DNA from: an uncultured Butyricicoccus sp.
GTDB lineage: Bacteria > Bacillota > Clostridia > Oscillospirales > Butyricicoccaceae
Assembly: GCA_934532985.1 (NCBI GenBank)
Contig: CAKTAV010000010.1
Span: 1-64,000 of the forward strand
Direction of reading: 5' to 3'
DNA: 64,000 nt
In this document: in pieces, positions 24,423-33,841 of the stretch
Numbering within the stretch: the stretch's first letter is position 1
Layout of the letters: the number at the start of each line of letters is the position of its first letter
Program-made: the position numbers and the translations under genes
The notes under the pieces: generated by a model
Database searches by the model: none
Told to the model about the DNA's origin: nothing
Seen by the model: the letters and a program-made list of their open reading frames with translations, nothing else

Positions 24423-25454
24423 CTATTTCCAAAAGAATGGAGGATATAGCTCCAGATCACCGCGTAGGGTGCGGGCGAGCAGCAAGGCTTGAATATACGG
24501 AACAAGTCCCCAAGGAATTTTTTCTTTTAGGAATGGATGCGTAATTGTTGCGTTTTTCTTCTGCTGCCATGCGCCTAAAAAGGCACGTTTTCCGTCTTGT
24601 GTGAGAAGAACGGCGCCATTTTCCTGCTGCTGAAAATGCTTTGAAGTGAGAATACGTTGATTGATACAGGAAAGGACAAAGCGGTCGGCATATACCGCAC
24701 GCAATTCCTCCATCAGATCGAGCGCTAGACTTTTCCGGCCGGGACGAGAACGATGCAGAAAACCGACATACGGATCCAGTCCAACACTTTGCAGCGCAGC
24801 GGCACAATCATTTGCCAAAAGGGAATAGGCAAAGGACAGTAAGGCATTCACTTTGTCAAGCGGTGGGCGGCGACTGCGGGAGAGAAATTGAAATTCCTCA
24901 TGCTGCTGTAAAATCAGAAAATCAAAGCAATTAAAATAACGCTGCGCCGCTTCGCCTTCCAATCCGCGCAGCTGATCGCTATTAGTGACATGCTCGATAA
25001 GAGAAAGGATGGAAGTCAATTGTGCGCTGGCGCTTTTCAGCTGATCGACCGGAACACGCTGCGGATGATCTCGTGTGGCTCGTTCTAACACCCAGCGGGC
25101 ATTATACACCTTGCCAAGGATAAAATAACGTGCGTATTCGGTACTGTTTAGCGGGTCCTCTGCAATACGGTACTGGGCTTGCCGCAAGAGAACATTGCCA
25201 CGTTCTTCGCCGACGGTACGCGCCAGAAAGCGCCCCTGCGGACTGAAAAAGCACAAATCAATGCCGGACTCTGCACATTTTCCCATTAAAGCGGGACTCG
25301 CTCCGGCGTAACTAAAACAAACAATACTCTCCAAGGTGCGCAGAACGGCATGACCAATTTCTGCCTTATCGCGACGGACAATGACATTTTCATTCTTCAA
25401 AGAAAGATAAGCATCTTCACTGAGAACATACAGAGTATTGAGTAATTTCCTCAT
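24423..25454 (-). CDS. cas1: CRISPR-associated integrase Cas1 (type I-C)
   Basis: The 343-aa Cas1 has the N-terminal beta domain (LLNTLYVLSEDAYLSLKNENV) and a C-terminal helical domain. Metal-binding residues are visible in LRGLEGEAAQRYF (Glu), GFLHRSRPGRKSLALDLMEE (His, then Asp/Glu). It catalyses spacer integration at the leader-proximal repeat. Its ATG overlaps the cas4 stop codon (ATGA). Confidence 0.97.
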   Translation of the reverse strand: MRKLLNTLYVLSEDAYLSLKNENVIVRRDKAEIGHAVLRTLESIVCFSYAGASPALMGKCAESGIDLCFFSPQGRFLARTVGEERGNVLLRQAQYRIAEDPLNSTEYARYFILGKVYNARWVLERATRDHPQRVPVDQLKSASAQLTSILSLIEHVTNSDQLRGLEGEAAQRYFNCFDFLILQQHEEFQFLSRSRRPPLDKVNALLSFAYSLLANDCAAALQSVGLDPYVGFLHRSRPGRKSLALDLMEELRAVYADRFVLSCINQRILTSKHFQQQENGAVLLTQDGKRAFLGAWQQKKNATITHPFLKEKIPWGLVPYIQALLLARTLRGDLELYPPFFWK

Positions 25455-26128
25455 GGCTTGTCCTCCAATTGCGTGACTTCATCGAGGTAGGAGCGCAGGT
25501 AGGTTTTGGGGTTGGCTCGTCGGCACAACACAGGTAGGCAGAGCTCTTTGAGGGAGCACTCGTTACAATGTTTTGCGGGGCGAACCTTTGGAGTGTAATT
25601 ACGAGAAAAATATTGATTCATCTCATCCGCCATGGACTGTGTTTTCTGACGCAGTTCTTGTGTGAGGGGAACGATTTCCCGTCGTCGGGTTTCTGCGTAA
25701 AATAATGCACCCTGCGGAATGTTGCATACGAGCATTTCTTCCAGTGCCATGGCTTGGGCGCAGAGCTGTAATCGGTCCGCATCGCTTTCTTTGCTGTGTC
25801 CGTGCTTATATTCTACGGGCATGGGCTTCCACAATCCGGCTGTGTGCTGCAACGCAATTCCGTTGGGATCTTCACGGAATTCTACCACATCACAATTTCC
25901 AACAAGATGTAGCCGATGGCTGACCACCCGCATTTCACGGGTGATCAGCAAACCGGCGCGACGTTCGGTCTGCGCCGCATCATGGCAGCGATTATGCTCC
26001 AAACGTCCTTCCGCAGTACGCAGATTCTCTGCCCACTGCTGCTCCAGATAAATGAGAGCCCATTGACGACGGCAGAAGCAAAAGTGCTGAATGCCGGACA
26101 TCAGCAAATATTCATCTGCGGGATCCAT
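25451..26128 (-). CDS. cas4: CRISPR-associated exonuclease Cas4
   Basis: The 225-aa RecB-like iron-sulfur nuclease trims prespacers and selects those with the right PAM. The first cluster cysteine is in HFCFCRRQWALIYLEQQW and the last three are in HCNECSLKELCLPVL (C-x2-C-x5-C). Between them are the RecB-type residues around CDVVEFREDPNG (Asp) and MPVEYKHGHSKESDADRLQL (Glu-x-Lys). It overlaps cas7 by one base (TAATG) and cas1 by ATGA. Confidence 0.95.
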   Translation of the reverse strand: MDPADEYLLMSGIQHFCFCRRQWALIYLEQQWAENLRTAEGRLEHNRCHDAAQTERRAGLLITREMRVVSHRLHLVGNCDVVEFREDPNGIALQHTAGLWKPMPVEYKHGHSKESDADRLQLCAQAMALEEMLVCNIPQGALFYAETRRREIVPLTQELRQKTQSMADEMNQYFSRNYTPKVRPAKHCNECSLKELCLPVLCRRANPKTYLRSYLDEVTQLEDKP

Positions 26129-27015
26129 TAGGACATCCTCTGGCAGTGAACGCCTTCCGGCAGATGGTCTTCGGCAACCGTTACCGTGTAATCGCTATAT
26201 TTGCGGGGGATAACAATGTCGTCCTTGCGCTGGGCAGAAACCAGATCAAACAGCTTGTAAGAAGGAGCATTGCCAAACACCGAATCGTGCTGAAAGACAA
26301 TCAGCTCACGGACGGCCATTTTGCCGCGGGCAGCGCTGTGGTCATCTTCAAACATATTTAAAATTGCCTGCCATAAAAGCTGTAAATCGTCCTCTGAAAA
26401 ACCGGTGGTCTTGCGGGCTAAGTTGGCGGAGATATAGCCTTCGGCGCGGTAAAGAGCATATGGAACAATATGCTTGCGGCCCATTTCCGTGCCCTTCTTT
26501 TCGGCATCGGCCTCGGTGGTGATCGCCACACGCGTGATGGTGACTTCCTGCGGAACGATAGGATCAACCGAGCGGGCAAAGCTCAGCTGAACCGGTCCGC
26601 GAACCTGACCGCAATTGAGCGCGCCTTTGACAAAGGTCGTCATGACTGCGCCGAACGTGCGAATGTCAAAGAACTCTTGGCACATAAAATCGCGCAGCTT
26701 GCGGTCGATCTCCGGATCTGACTTTTTGGCAGCCTTCAAGTCACTGTTGATACCGAAGTGCTCGATGGCTTCGGCATCGCTGCGGTTGAGCGGGACACCT
26801 TCTTTGATATAAATACGGTATCCCGGTGTGTCTTCCATCCGCATCTCGACATAGTTGCGGATTTTGCGCTTCAAGCAGACGTCGGTGATGAGGCCATGAC
26901 CGGTTTCCGGATCGATGCGCGGCATATTGCCGGCATCGGGATCTCCGTTGGGATTTCCGTTCTCCACATCAAAGAGAACAACAAAGTCATAACGGTTCTT
27001 GATTGCTTCAGACAT
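26128..27015 (-). CDS. cas7: Type I-C Cascade backbone protein Cas7 (Csd2)
   Basis: The 295-aa RAMP protein coats the crRNA in the type I-C effector. It starts with the hallmark FVVLFDVENGNPNGDPDAGN block and continues with GHGLITDVCLKRKIRNYVEM, then FGAVMTTFVKGALNCGQVRGPVQ and a C-terminal DDIVIPRKYSDYTVTV. It lies 3 nt after cas8c and overlaps cas4 by one base. Length is typical for Csd2. Confidence 0.97.
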   Translation of the reverse strand: MSEAIKNRYDFVVLFDVENGNPNGDPDAGNMPRIDPETGHGLITDVCLKRKIRNYVEMRMEDTPGYRIYIKEGVPLNRSDAEAIEHFGINSDLKAAKKSDPEIDRKLRDFMCQEFFDIRTFGAVMTTFVKGALNCGQVRGPVQLSFARSVDPIVPQEVTITRVAITTEADAEKKGTEMGRKHIVPYALYRAEGYISANLARKTTGFSEDDLQLLWQAILNMFEDDHSAARGKMAVRELIVFQHDSVFGNAPSYKLFDLVSAQRKDDIVIPRKYSDYTVTVAEDHLPEGVHCQRMS

Positions 27016-27018
27016 GAT

Positions 27019-28782
27019 TTATTCCTCCTCGATTTTTTTCGCATATCGTTTCTGTGTCTGATGATAGTAGCCGAGCTCAAACGCTCCTTGCTCCGGAAGT
27101 GTCATGCGGGAGGGAAAGGTCTCGTCAAGCTTGGACATAAGAGAGGTGATTTGCTGATTATAAAAGGTACGGTTGCCTTTTTCTAACTTCTGCAAGTGCT
27201 TCTGCGTGAGCTTAACCAGTGTTGGGAAAACAACGGCAGGGGTAGAGCAGGCGGAATTGAAATAACGATCTTTGATGGTAGTGTTCAGATTGGGATTTGC
27301 GGCATCCTGCACCGCTTCCAATACGGCAAACAAGCGGCCGAGAACATAAGGGCAATACTTGCTTTCTTCGTTTAATTTCACGGTTAATACCTCCTTGTGT
27401 TTGGAAAGCGGAGAAGCATTCCGCAGATAATAGGCTTTCAAAATCGAGGCGCGTCCCCGGGTAATCTCGTGCTCGGCGCGGATACGAAGCGTGACACCAT
27501 GGAGCAATGTTGCGGGGTAAATTCCGCCGGTTAAAATGGAACGAAGGAGATCACCCACTAATTGAGGAGAGGGCGATGGATTTCTCTCCTTGCGGTTTAC
27601 CGTTTCCATGGCGAGAGCCCAAATCGAAAGCAGTTCGCGTTTGTCATATGAGGGGCGAACGATTTTGAGATTGTCGAAATGTTGCTGCATATGCCCTGCA
27701 AATGTTTGCAGTGTATCCCGCAGAAAAAAGCGAACGGATACGCGAGCAGCGTTGGGAGAAAGGCCAAGAAAATAGAAATGCTGGTCCGGTGTGAGCATTT
27801 CTTTCAGCCAAGAACAGGGCTTTCCATCGGCGAGCAGACCGAGTGCTTTGCTCAAATCCTCATCGTGAATACCGGAATCCTCGGGAGGACCGAACATTGC
27901 AGCCATACCCAAGGTGGCAAGAGCAGGCGATGCATTTTCTGCCCAACAGATTACCGTGGTATCGCCGATTACTTTGCAATGGTTTCGGTCGGATAACAAG
28001 GTATTGAGGGCGGTAGTATAAGCAAATGCGGCATACTCGCTGACCGGAGCATTTGCTCCCTGCTCGTGTCCATACGAACAAAAGGCTGGGGCATTAAAGG
28101 AAACCAGCGCTGCGCCGGAGCTCTGTGCGCCGAGAACGCCCTTGATTGGCGGGTGAACCAAAGCAACTGGCGCTTGTTTTCCGGTAATTAAACACTGCGC
28201 ACTGTCGGCATCGGGATCATCGGCGTTATAGTAACGCTGCCACGCGTCTTGAATTAAAGGATCGGTGGTGGCAAGCTGGCTTCCGTCGGCGGTTTCGACA
28301 CAGAAAATTAGATTGGCATTGCCAGTCAGCTCTTTCCATGAATCCACAAGAAGAGGGTGGACAGAGGCTTGCTCCGGATTCCATGTGTCAAAATAGGTGA
28401 GAATTGCCTTGGCCGAAGGACAATCGATATCGTCTAAAATCTTGTGATGCAGCTTGGCACAGGCCTGAAAGCACTGAACGGCGCGCTCCGGTTTGCCCTT
28501 TTCATCGGCGCCCAGAAGATAAGAAGAATTATCGCACAAAAAATTTGCGACGACACCGGCAGTACGTTTTACATGAGCGGGAACAGAAATTTCTTGTGGG
28601 GATAGAACCTCTTTCTTTCCTTTGGGTACCATCCGACGGCAGTCGACCAAATCGATCAGCGTACCGTTTTCGTCCAGCTTGAGCCAGAAGCTGACCTTGA
28701 ATTTGTTGTCCCAGCCAGGGGAAGAGATTTGTCCCTGGCGGAGAAGCTGCTCATAATAAGCAGTTAAGGCTTGTAAAATCAT
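27019..28782 (-). CDS. cas8c: Type I-C large subunit Cas8c (Csd1)
   Basis: The 587-aa Csd1-family protein is the subtype-defining large subunit, which reads the PAM and recruits Cas3. Family blocks include WDNKFKVSFWLKLDENGTL near the N terminus, the CLITGKQAPVALVHPPIKGV segment, LVSFNAPAFCSYGHEQGANAPVS, YAFAYTTALNTLL and FYFLGLSPNAARVSVRFFL. In other I-C systems a short internal Cas11 is made from an internal start near the 3' end of cas8c. Its ATG overlaps the cas5 stop (ATGA). Confidence 0.96.
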   Translation of the reverse strand: MILQALTAYYEQLLRQGQISSPGWDNKFKVSFWLKLDENGTLIDLVDCRRMVPKGKKEVLSPQEISVPAHVKRTAGVVANFLCDNSSYLLGADEKGKPERAVQCFQACAKLHHKILDDIDCPSAKAILTYFDTWNPEQASVHPLLVDSWKELTGNANLIFCVETADGSQLATTDPLIQDAWQRYYNADDPDADSAQCLITGKQAPVALVHPPIKGVLGAQSSGAALVSFNAPAFCSYGHEQGANAPVSEYAAFAYTTALNTLLSDRNHCKVIGDTTVICWAENASPALATLGMAAMFGPPEDSGIHDEDLSKALGLLADGKPCSWLKEMLTPDQHFYFLGLSPNAARVSVRFFLRDTLQTFAGHMQQHFDNLKIVRPSYDKRELLSIWALAMETVNRKERNPSPSPQLVGDLLRSILTGGIYPATLLHGVTLRIRAEHEITRGRASILKAYYLRNASPLSKHKEVLTVKLNEESKYCPYVLGRLFAVLEAVQDAANPNLNTTIKDRYFNSACSTPAVVFPTLVKLTQKHLQKLEKGNRTFYNQQITSLMSKLDETFPSRMTLPEQGAFELGYYHQTQKRYAKKIEEE

Positions 28783-29423
28783 GTGAATACCTCCACATTG
28801 CGGCAGTCTAATATACCGTTTTCCAGATTGGCACGGAAAAACTGCGCTTGGATATTCTGTGGATCGGAGTAGTCCATGGCATAGAGCATAAAGCCGAGAT
28901 CCTGCGTGACGGTAACGGTTGGCACGGTATCACTGAGCCATTCGCGGAAATTAGCAGGAAACTCCCGGCAGCCGAAGTACGGCGTGTGATAGCACTGCCC
29001 CTTTCGCAAGCGGCGGCGCAGAATATCCTGAAACTTTCCGGCGTTGTCTCCGGGAGCGGCTTTGTCCGTCAATGTAAAATGACACTCAATGACATAGTGA
29101 GCATCTTGCAGAATCAATGCAGCGCGCTGCTGAATGTTAGCAGTGGTGTAAAGCGCAGGTGGAATGCCACTCTTTACCGCAGAGAGCACCGAAGAGGATA
29201 ATAATGTAGACTTTACCTCATTGCGCCGGATGTTGGTGAATTGGATGGGACTGAGCAAATAGATTTTGTCGATATGATACCGCAGACCGGGATGCCAATA
29301 AATGGACTCGACGATTCCGCGCGCGGCGGACGGTGTCATAATGTCATAGCTAACTCGCTCGGTTTTCATCTCCGGACGGGAAAAGCAGGCATACCGTCCC
29401 CAGACTTCAATTTTTATAGACAA
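28779..29423 (-). CDS. cas5: Type I-C pre-crRNA processing protein Cas5c
   Basis: The 214-aa Cas5c, in type I-C, replaces Cas6 and cuts the repeat RNA to make crRNA. Visible blocks are SIKIEVWGRYACFSRPEMK, VSYDIMTPSAARGIVESIYW and YFGCREFPANFREW, with the Tyr/Lys/His-rich N-terminal region expected at the active site. I place the start at TTG 29423 because AAGGAGG lies 9 nt ahead; the longer frame to 29471 has no ribosome site. It lies 65 nt after cas3. Confidence 0.93.
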   Translation of the reverse strand: MSIKIEVWGRYACFSRPEMKTERVSYDIMTPSAARGIVESIYWHPGLRYHIDKIYLLSPIQFTNIRRNEVKSTLLSSSVLSAVKSGIPPALYTTANIQQRAALILQDAHYVIECHFTLTDKAAPGDNAGKFQDILRRRLRKGQCYHTPYFGCREFPANFREWLSDTVPTVTVTQDLGFMLYAMDYSDPQNIQAQFFRANLENGILDCRNVEVFT

Positions 29424-29488
29424 TAATATCACCTCCTTGTTGATGTATATATAGAGTTTGAAAGAGAACAATCATAGAAAAGACTCCT

Positions 29489-31660
29489 TTACCAAAATAA
29501 ACCGACACCGGTTTCAACGTCCATGGCAAGTCCGGTTTCCGGAGAATAATAGGTATCCGGATCGGCTAAAATCGCGTCCCCGCTGGGGAGAATTTCGAGC
29601 GCTCCGGCGGCATTCAGCGCATCAAATTGCTGCTTATAACAGGTAACGCTGTAAATACCGAGTTGGCGCAGAAGAGAACGGCTGACAAAGCCGAGCCGCA
29701 GTCGTTCGCAGAGAGCGGCGCCGTCGCCGATAGGCAGATATACCGTGCGCGTTGGAGATTCGATGAGCTGAAACCGCTCCGCAACCTGAGCAAAGGGAAA
29801 CAGACAACCGTTGATACCGCGCTGAAAGGCGTCTAGGATGCCCTTTTTGTCTAGTTGGTTTTGAATGCCATAGAGCTCTTGAAAATAAAAATGGATTGCG
29901 TCAGGCGTGTCAATCTGATTGTAACGACGAATGGTAGCGCGAAGGGCGCTGACGTTCGCGCGGATCATCTGAGGAACGGAAGAATCGGCAAGGGTGAAGT
30001 AAAATACCATACTCTCGGATGCGCTGCGCTTTCCCTCTCGGTTGCATCGTCCGGCGGTTTGCAGAATCGAGTCCAATCCCGCCAGCTCACGATATGCTGT
30101 GGGAAAATCGACATCGACACCGGCCTCGATCAGGGACGTAGAGACGACGCGGCAGGGTTGTCCGGTTTTCAGCCGTTCGCGGATTTCATCCAGCTTGGAG
30201 TGACGGTCCGCCGCGCATAATAATGTGGTTAAGCAATAGCTGCCGTCCGGCGGGAGGGCGGCATAAAGATCCTGTGCCGTTTTGCGGCGGTTGACCACAC
30301 ACAGAACCTGCTCTTGCGAGGACAGCTGCTCACAGAGAAGCTCGACCGAGAGTTTGCCGCTGTCACACAGTGTTGTACGGCGCAAGGTCTCGTACAGCGC
30401 TGCGGGATTGGGGCTGATTTCCTGAATGACGAGATTGGGAGCAAGCTCGTGAAACAGCGGGGAAAGCGCCGGTTGTGTTGCGGTACAGAGTACAGCGGTT
30501 GTGCGATAGTACTCGACCAGCTGCGCAATCGCAGAGACGCATGGGCGCAAGTAGTCATTGGGAATCGTCTGTGCCTCATCAAAAATAACAACACTGTTTG
30601 CAATGTTATGCAGCTTGCGGCAGCGGCTGCTGCGGTTGGAATATAGCGATTCAAAGAATTGTACCGCGGTGGTTACGATGATGGGCGCATCCCAGTTTTC
30701 GCTGGCAAGCAGCTGGCGGTACTGAGCGGGCGTTAAATCATCCTGTTCTGCCAGCTTGTAGTCCACACCCGAATAATGGGCGAGAACATTTTCTTCACCT
30801 AATAGTTTGGAAAAGTCTCGAACGGTTTGGTCAATAATCGAAGTATAAGGGATGACATAGATGATTCGTTTTTGTCCGTGCGCTATAGCGTGTTCCATCG
30901 CAAACGCGAGGGAGGAAAAAGTCTTGCCGCCGCCGGTTGGTACGGTGAGCGTGTACAATCCCTGCGGTTCTTGCTGGCCGTGTTCGCAGCAGGCGCGCAG
31001 TACGTCATTGCGCGTTTGGGCGACGGGAGAGCATTGATCGGCCTGTAAAAAGCGAGAGGCCTGTGCACGGAGAAGAGGGAGCAGATCACGGAGTGGTTGT
31101 CCGGTATGACGCGGCGCGGCATCTCCGCGCATAAATGTTTCGGTGTCAATAAAGTCCGCATCGACCAGACAGGAATAGAGCATGCGCGTGAAAAATGCAG
31201 GAGTTCGGTTGTCCTGTGATGAATTTACCCAGTCCGGCACGGGTGCGATTTTGGGAGCATGAGCCGCAGCCCAAGAGCCTAATGGAGGCAGTTGGCGACG
31301 ATTTCGACCAAACAGAGTGGCACTATCGGGAGAATCCTGTGGATGCCCGCCGTCCGGAATGCCGCTGTGATGTCCTGCGATGGCAAAAGCGATAGGAATA
31401 TTCCATTGTCGAATCGCAATTTGCGCTCCAGCGGTAGAATGATCGACTGGAGGACCGCCGTGCAGCCGTTTTTGGAATCCATCGGTGTCTTTTCCGACAT
31501 CGTGATATTCACCGGCAGAATAGGCAGCGTCGCTGGCGCCGAACTGTTCGGCAAAGAGACTCGCCAACTGTGCGGTGTGTGCCAAATGGTCCGATAGCGT
31601 CTGTTCCCGCATGCCATCTTCACTGAGATGGGCGAGAGGAACATCTAAGGTGGATAGCAT
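29489..31660 (-). CDS. cas3: CRISPR-associated helicase-nuclease Cas3
   Basis: The 723-aa fusion has an N-terminal HD nuclease (H28, GEYHDVGKD at 50-58, DHSTAGAQIA at 73-82) and a superfamily 2 helicase: Walker A VPTGGGKTFSSLAF near 243, DEAQ box IFDEAQTIP near 360, LCTATQPAL, and motif VI QTAGRCNREGKR near 540. It degrades target DNA after recruitment by Cascade. ATG 31660 has TTGGAG at 8 nt; an in-frame ATG at 31678 lacks a site. It is the first gene of the cas operon and all motifs are intact, so interference should be functional. Confidence 0.97.
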   Translation of the reverse strand: MLSTLDVPLAHLSEDGMREQTLSDHLAHTAQLASLFAEQFGASDAAYSAGEYHDVGKDTDGFQKRLHGGPPVDHSTAGAQIAIRQWNIPIAFAIAGHHSGIPDGGHPQDSPDSATLFGRNRRQLPPLGSWAAAHAPKIAPVPDWVNSSQDNRTPAFFTRMLYSCLVDADFIDTETFMRGDAAPRHTGQPLRDLLPLLRAQASRFLQADQCSPVAQTRNDVLRACCEHGQQEPQGLYTLTVPTGGGKTFSSLAFAMEHAIAHGQKRIIYVIPYTSIIDQTVRDFSKLLGEENVLAHYSGVDYKLAEQDDLTPAQYRQLLASENWDAPIIVTTAVQFFESLYSNRSSRCRKLHNIANSVVIFDEAQTIPNDYLRPCVSAIAQLVEYYRTTAVLCTATQPALSPLFHELAPNLVIQEISPNPAALYETLRRTTLCDSGKLSVELLCEQLSSQEQVLCVVNRRKTAQDLYAALPPDGSYCLTTLLCAADRHSKLDEIRERLKTGQPCRVVSTSLIEAGVDVDFPTAYRELAGLDSILQTAGRCNREGKRSASESMVFYFTLADSSVPQMIRANVSALRATIRRYNQIDTPDAIHFYFQELYGIQNQLDKKGILDAFQRGINGCLFPFAQVAERFQLIESPTRTVYLPIGDGAALCERLRLGFVSRSLLRQLGIYSVTCYKQQFDALNAAGALEILPSGDAILADPDTYYSPETGLAMDVETGVGLFW

Positions 31661-31697
31661 AAAGATCACTCCAAACAAAATATGACTTATTATCTAC

Positions 31698-31727
31698 AGA
31701 ATAGTATATTTACATATCATATGTCAA
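31698..31727 (-). promoter_or_regulatory. Promoter of the cas operon
   Basis: TTGACA (31727-31722) and TATTCT (31703-31698) on the minus strand have an 18-bp spacer in an AT-rich stretch, about 40 nt before the cas3 start. Confidence 0.6.
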
Positions 31728-31933
31728 TGTATAGGGAAATATTTTGCTGTATTGCACAAAGATAAAGTGTGATTTTAGACGATATGACCCTGCTAGATGG
31801 AAAAATATGAGAAAAATAGAAATGGGATATAAGATACCAATGCGAGAATATGGCAATATACTTCCTCCAAAATTCCACAGAACTGTGCCGATAAACCGCC
31901 TGCATTTCCCACTCTTTTTCGATTCCCCAAGCC
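31728..31933. other. Intergenic stretch between divergent operons, no gene seen
   Basis: Two short overlapping open frames occur here (one per strand) but neither has a ribosome site or protein-like composition. It separates the cas promoter from the yicC promoter. Confidence 0.5.
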
Positions 31934-31963
31934 TTGACGAAGTACAATCCGGATTGGTATAAT
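31934..31963 (+). promoter_or_regulatory. Promoter of the yicC-thiN housekeeping operon
   Basis: TTGACG (31934-31939) and TATAAT (31958-31963) have an 18-bp spacer, and the -10 is extended by TGG. The 5' leader is about 70 nt. Confidence 0.75.
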
Positions 31964-32039
31964 AATATGAACACCCTTTGGTAAGGTAAGTGGATTTAGA
32001 GAAAGGGTTTTCGAGTATATATCAATTGGAGGGAATCAA

Positions 32040-32915
32040 TTGAAGAGCATGACAGGATACGGCAGAGCCTGTATGACCATCCATGATCGGGACATTACGG
32101 TGGAACTCCGCTCGGTGAACCATCGGTATCTGGATGTGAATGTCAAGGCGCCGCGTATGTATGGCTTTTTGGACGAGGCGGTGAAGGGAACAGTGGGTTC
32201 TTTGATTGCCCGCGGAAAAGTAGATGTTTTCATTGGAATTGACGCCAGTGCGGCTGGCGATGAGACGATTGTTCTCAATACCAAAATTCTGGAAAGCTAC
32301 CTTGAAGCATTTCATACCATTCGGGATCAGTATGGCCTGAAGGATGATGTGTCGGTAATGAATATTGCCAAGATGCCGGATGTGTTTACTGCAGAAAAGG
32401 AAGAGGCAGACACCGAGGAGATTAAGGCGGACGTTACGCAGGTTTTGACCGCAGCGGCAGAGGATTTCTGCGCGATGCGGGAGCGCGAAGGCGAAAAGAT
32501 GCGTGAGGATATTCTCAGCCGTGGACAGACCATTTTGAATCTGGTGGCGGAAGTCGAAAAGCGCTCGCCCAAGGCGGTAGAAGAATACCGTGAAAAGCTG
32601 ACGGCGCGCATGAAGGAAGTACTGGCGGACACGACGATTGATCCGCAGCGCATTCTGGCGGAAGCGGCAATCTATGCTGACCGCACGGCGGTGGACGAGG
32701 AAACCGTTCGCCTGCGCAGCCACATTAATCAGCTCAAGCTGATGGCGGATAGCGAAAAGCCGGTCGGACGCAAACTGGACTTTCTGGTACAGGAGATGAA
32801 CCGTGAGGCCAACACCATCGGTTCCAAGGCTAACGATATGGAGCTGGCAAAGATCGTGGTAGATCTCAAGGCAGAAATTGAAAAGATTCGCGAACAGGTG
32901 CAGAATATCGAGTAA
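32040..32915 (+). CDS. yicC: YicC-family endoribonuclease
   Basis: The 291-aa YicC/YloC protein starts with the invariant MKSMTGYGRA, has the N-terminal YicC domain (ELRSVNHRYLDVNVKAPR) and the DUF1732 C-terminal domain ending in KIVVDLKAEIEKIREQVQNIE. Family members are hexameric RNases that take part in small-RNA and mRNA decay. Translation begins at TTG 32040, preceded by GGAGGG at 6 nt. It is the first gene of the operon with remA, gmk and rpoZ, the usual Firmicutes order. Confidence 0.95.
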   Translation: MKSMTGYGRACMTIHDRDITVELRSVNHRYLDVNVKAPRMYGFLDEAVKGTVGSLIARGKVDVFIGIDASAAGDETIVLNTKILESYLEAFHTIRDQYGLKDDVSVMNIAKMPDVFTAEKEEADTEEIKADVTQVLTAAAEDFCAMREREGEKMREDILSRGQTILNLVAEVEKRSPKAVEEYREKLTARMKEVLADTTIDPQRILAEAAIYADRTAVDEETVRLRSHINQLKLMADSEKPVGRKLDFLVQEMNREANTIGSKANDMELAKIVVDLKAEIEKIREQVQNIE

Positions 32916-32927
32916 GGAGCGACCGGT

Positions 32928-33194
32928 TTGAAGCTCATCAATATAGGATTTGGTAATCTTGTCTCGGCGGATCGCGTGATTGCGGTGGTTGCACCGGAAT
33001 CCGCGCCGGTCAAGCGTATGATGCAGGAAGCAAAGGAACGCGGCATGGTTATTGACGGAACCTATGGACGGCGCACCCGCGCGGTTTTGGTCATGGACAG
33101 CGATCATGTGGTGCTATCGGCAATTTCGCCGGAGGCGATTGCGGGACGCACCGAGAGCCGAGAGGAGATAAGCGAGGTGACGGAACATGATTAA
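32928..33194 (+). CDS. remA: RemA/YlzA-family DNA-binding regulator (DUF370)
   Basis: The 88-aa protein matches RemA: MKLINIGFGNLVSADRVIAV at the N terminus and GTYGRRTRAVLVMDSDHVVLSAI in the middle. In B. subtilis RemA is a ring-forming DNA-binding protein needed for matrix and osmoprotection genes; in Clostridia its targets are little known. The start is TTG 32928 behind AAGGAG at 8 nt. Its stop overlaps the gmk start by 8 nt. Confidence 0.93.
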   Translation: MKLINIGFGNLVSADRVIAVVAPESAPVKRMMQEAKERGMVIDGTYGRRTRAVLVMDSDHVVLSAISPEAIAGRTESREEISEVTEHD

Positions 33195-33777
33195 ACAGTT
33201 GGGAACCATGTTTGTCCTGACGGGACCATCCGGTGTCGGCAAGGGCACACTGCTGAAGGAAATTCTGCCGGGACAGAAAAATTTGTTTCTGTCGGTTTCC
33301 GCGACGACGCGTAATCCGCGTCCGGGTGAGCAGGATGGCGTCAGCTATTATTTCCTGACGCGGGAGCAGTTTCAGGAAAAGATCGAACGCGGAGAATTTC
33401 TGGAACATGCCGAGTTCAGCGGAAATTGCTACGGAACTCCGCTTGGTCCGATTGAAGAGCGTTTGGAAAAGGGCGAAGATGTCATTCTGGAAATTGAAGT
33501 ACAGGGTGCGATGCAGATTCGCCAGAAGGTGCCGGGTGCAGCGATGATTTTTGTCGCCCCGCCGGATTTTGAGACGCTGGAGGCTCGTCTGCGCGGACGG
33601 CAGACCGAGGATGAAGAGACGGTACGGCGTCGCCTGGATACAGCCAAATGGGAGCTTCAGCAGATTCCGCGCTTTGATTATGTCGTCGTCAATGACGGAC
33701 TGGACGAGGCGAAGAAAGAACTGGAAATGGTACTGCATGCGGAGCGCTGCCGAACGACGCACCGCACATTTGAATAA
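33187..33777 (+). CDS. gmk: Guanylate kinase
   Basis: The 196-aa enzyme phosphorylates GMP to GDP with ATP. P-loop GPSGVGKGTLLKEI (about 12-25), GMP-binding SATTRNPRPGEQDGVSYYF, FLEHAEFSGNCYGTP, and lid region RGRQTEDEETVRRRL are all present. Overlap with remA suggests coupled translation. Confidence 0.97.
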   Translation: MIKQLGTMFVLTGPSGVGKGTLLKEILPGQKNLFLSVSATTRNPRPGEQDGVSYYFLTREQFQEKIERGEFLEHAEFSGNCYGTPLGPIEERLEKGEDVILEIEVQGAMQIRQKVPGAAMIFVAPPDFETLEARLRGRQTEDEETVRRRLDTAKWELQQIPRFDYVVVNDGLDEAKKELEMVLHAERCRTTHRTFE

Positions 33778-33841
33778 ACAAAAATAAAACAGGGTACGCG
33801 AACGCAGCATGTCCTGTCCGGATAAAAGGAGAGCAGTTGTT

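Noticed and set aside
31744..31962. A 72-aa plus-strand frame between the cas and yicC promoters.
   Set aside because: It lacks a ribosome site, overlaps the yicC promoter at its end, and resembles no family.
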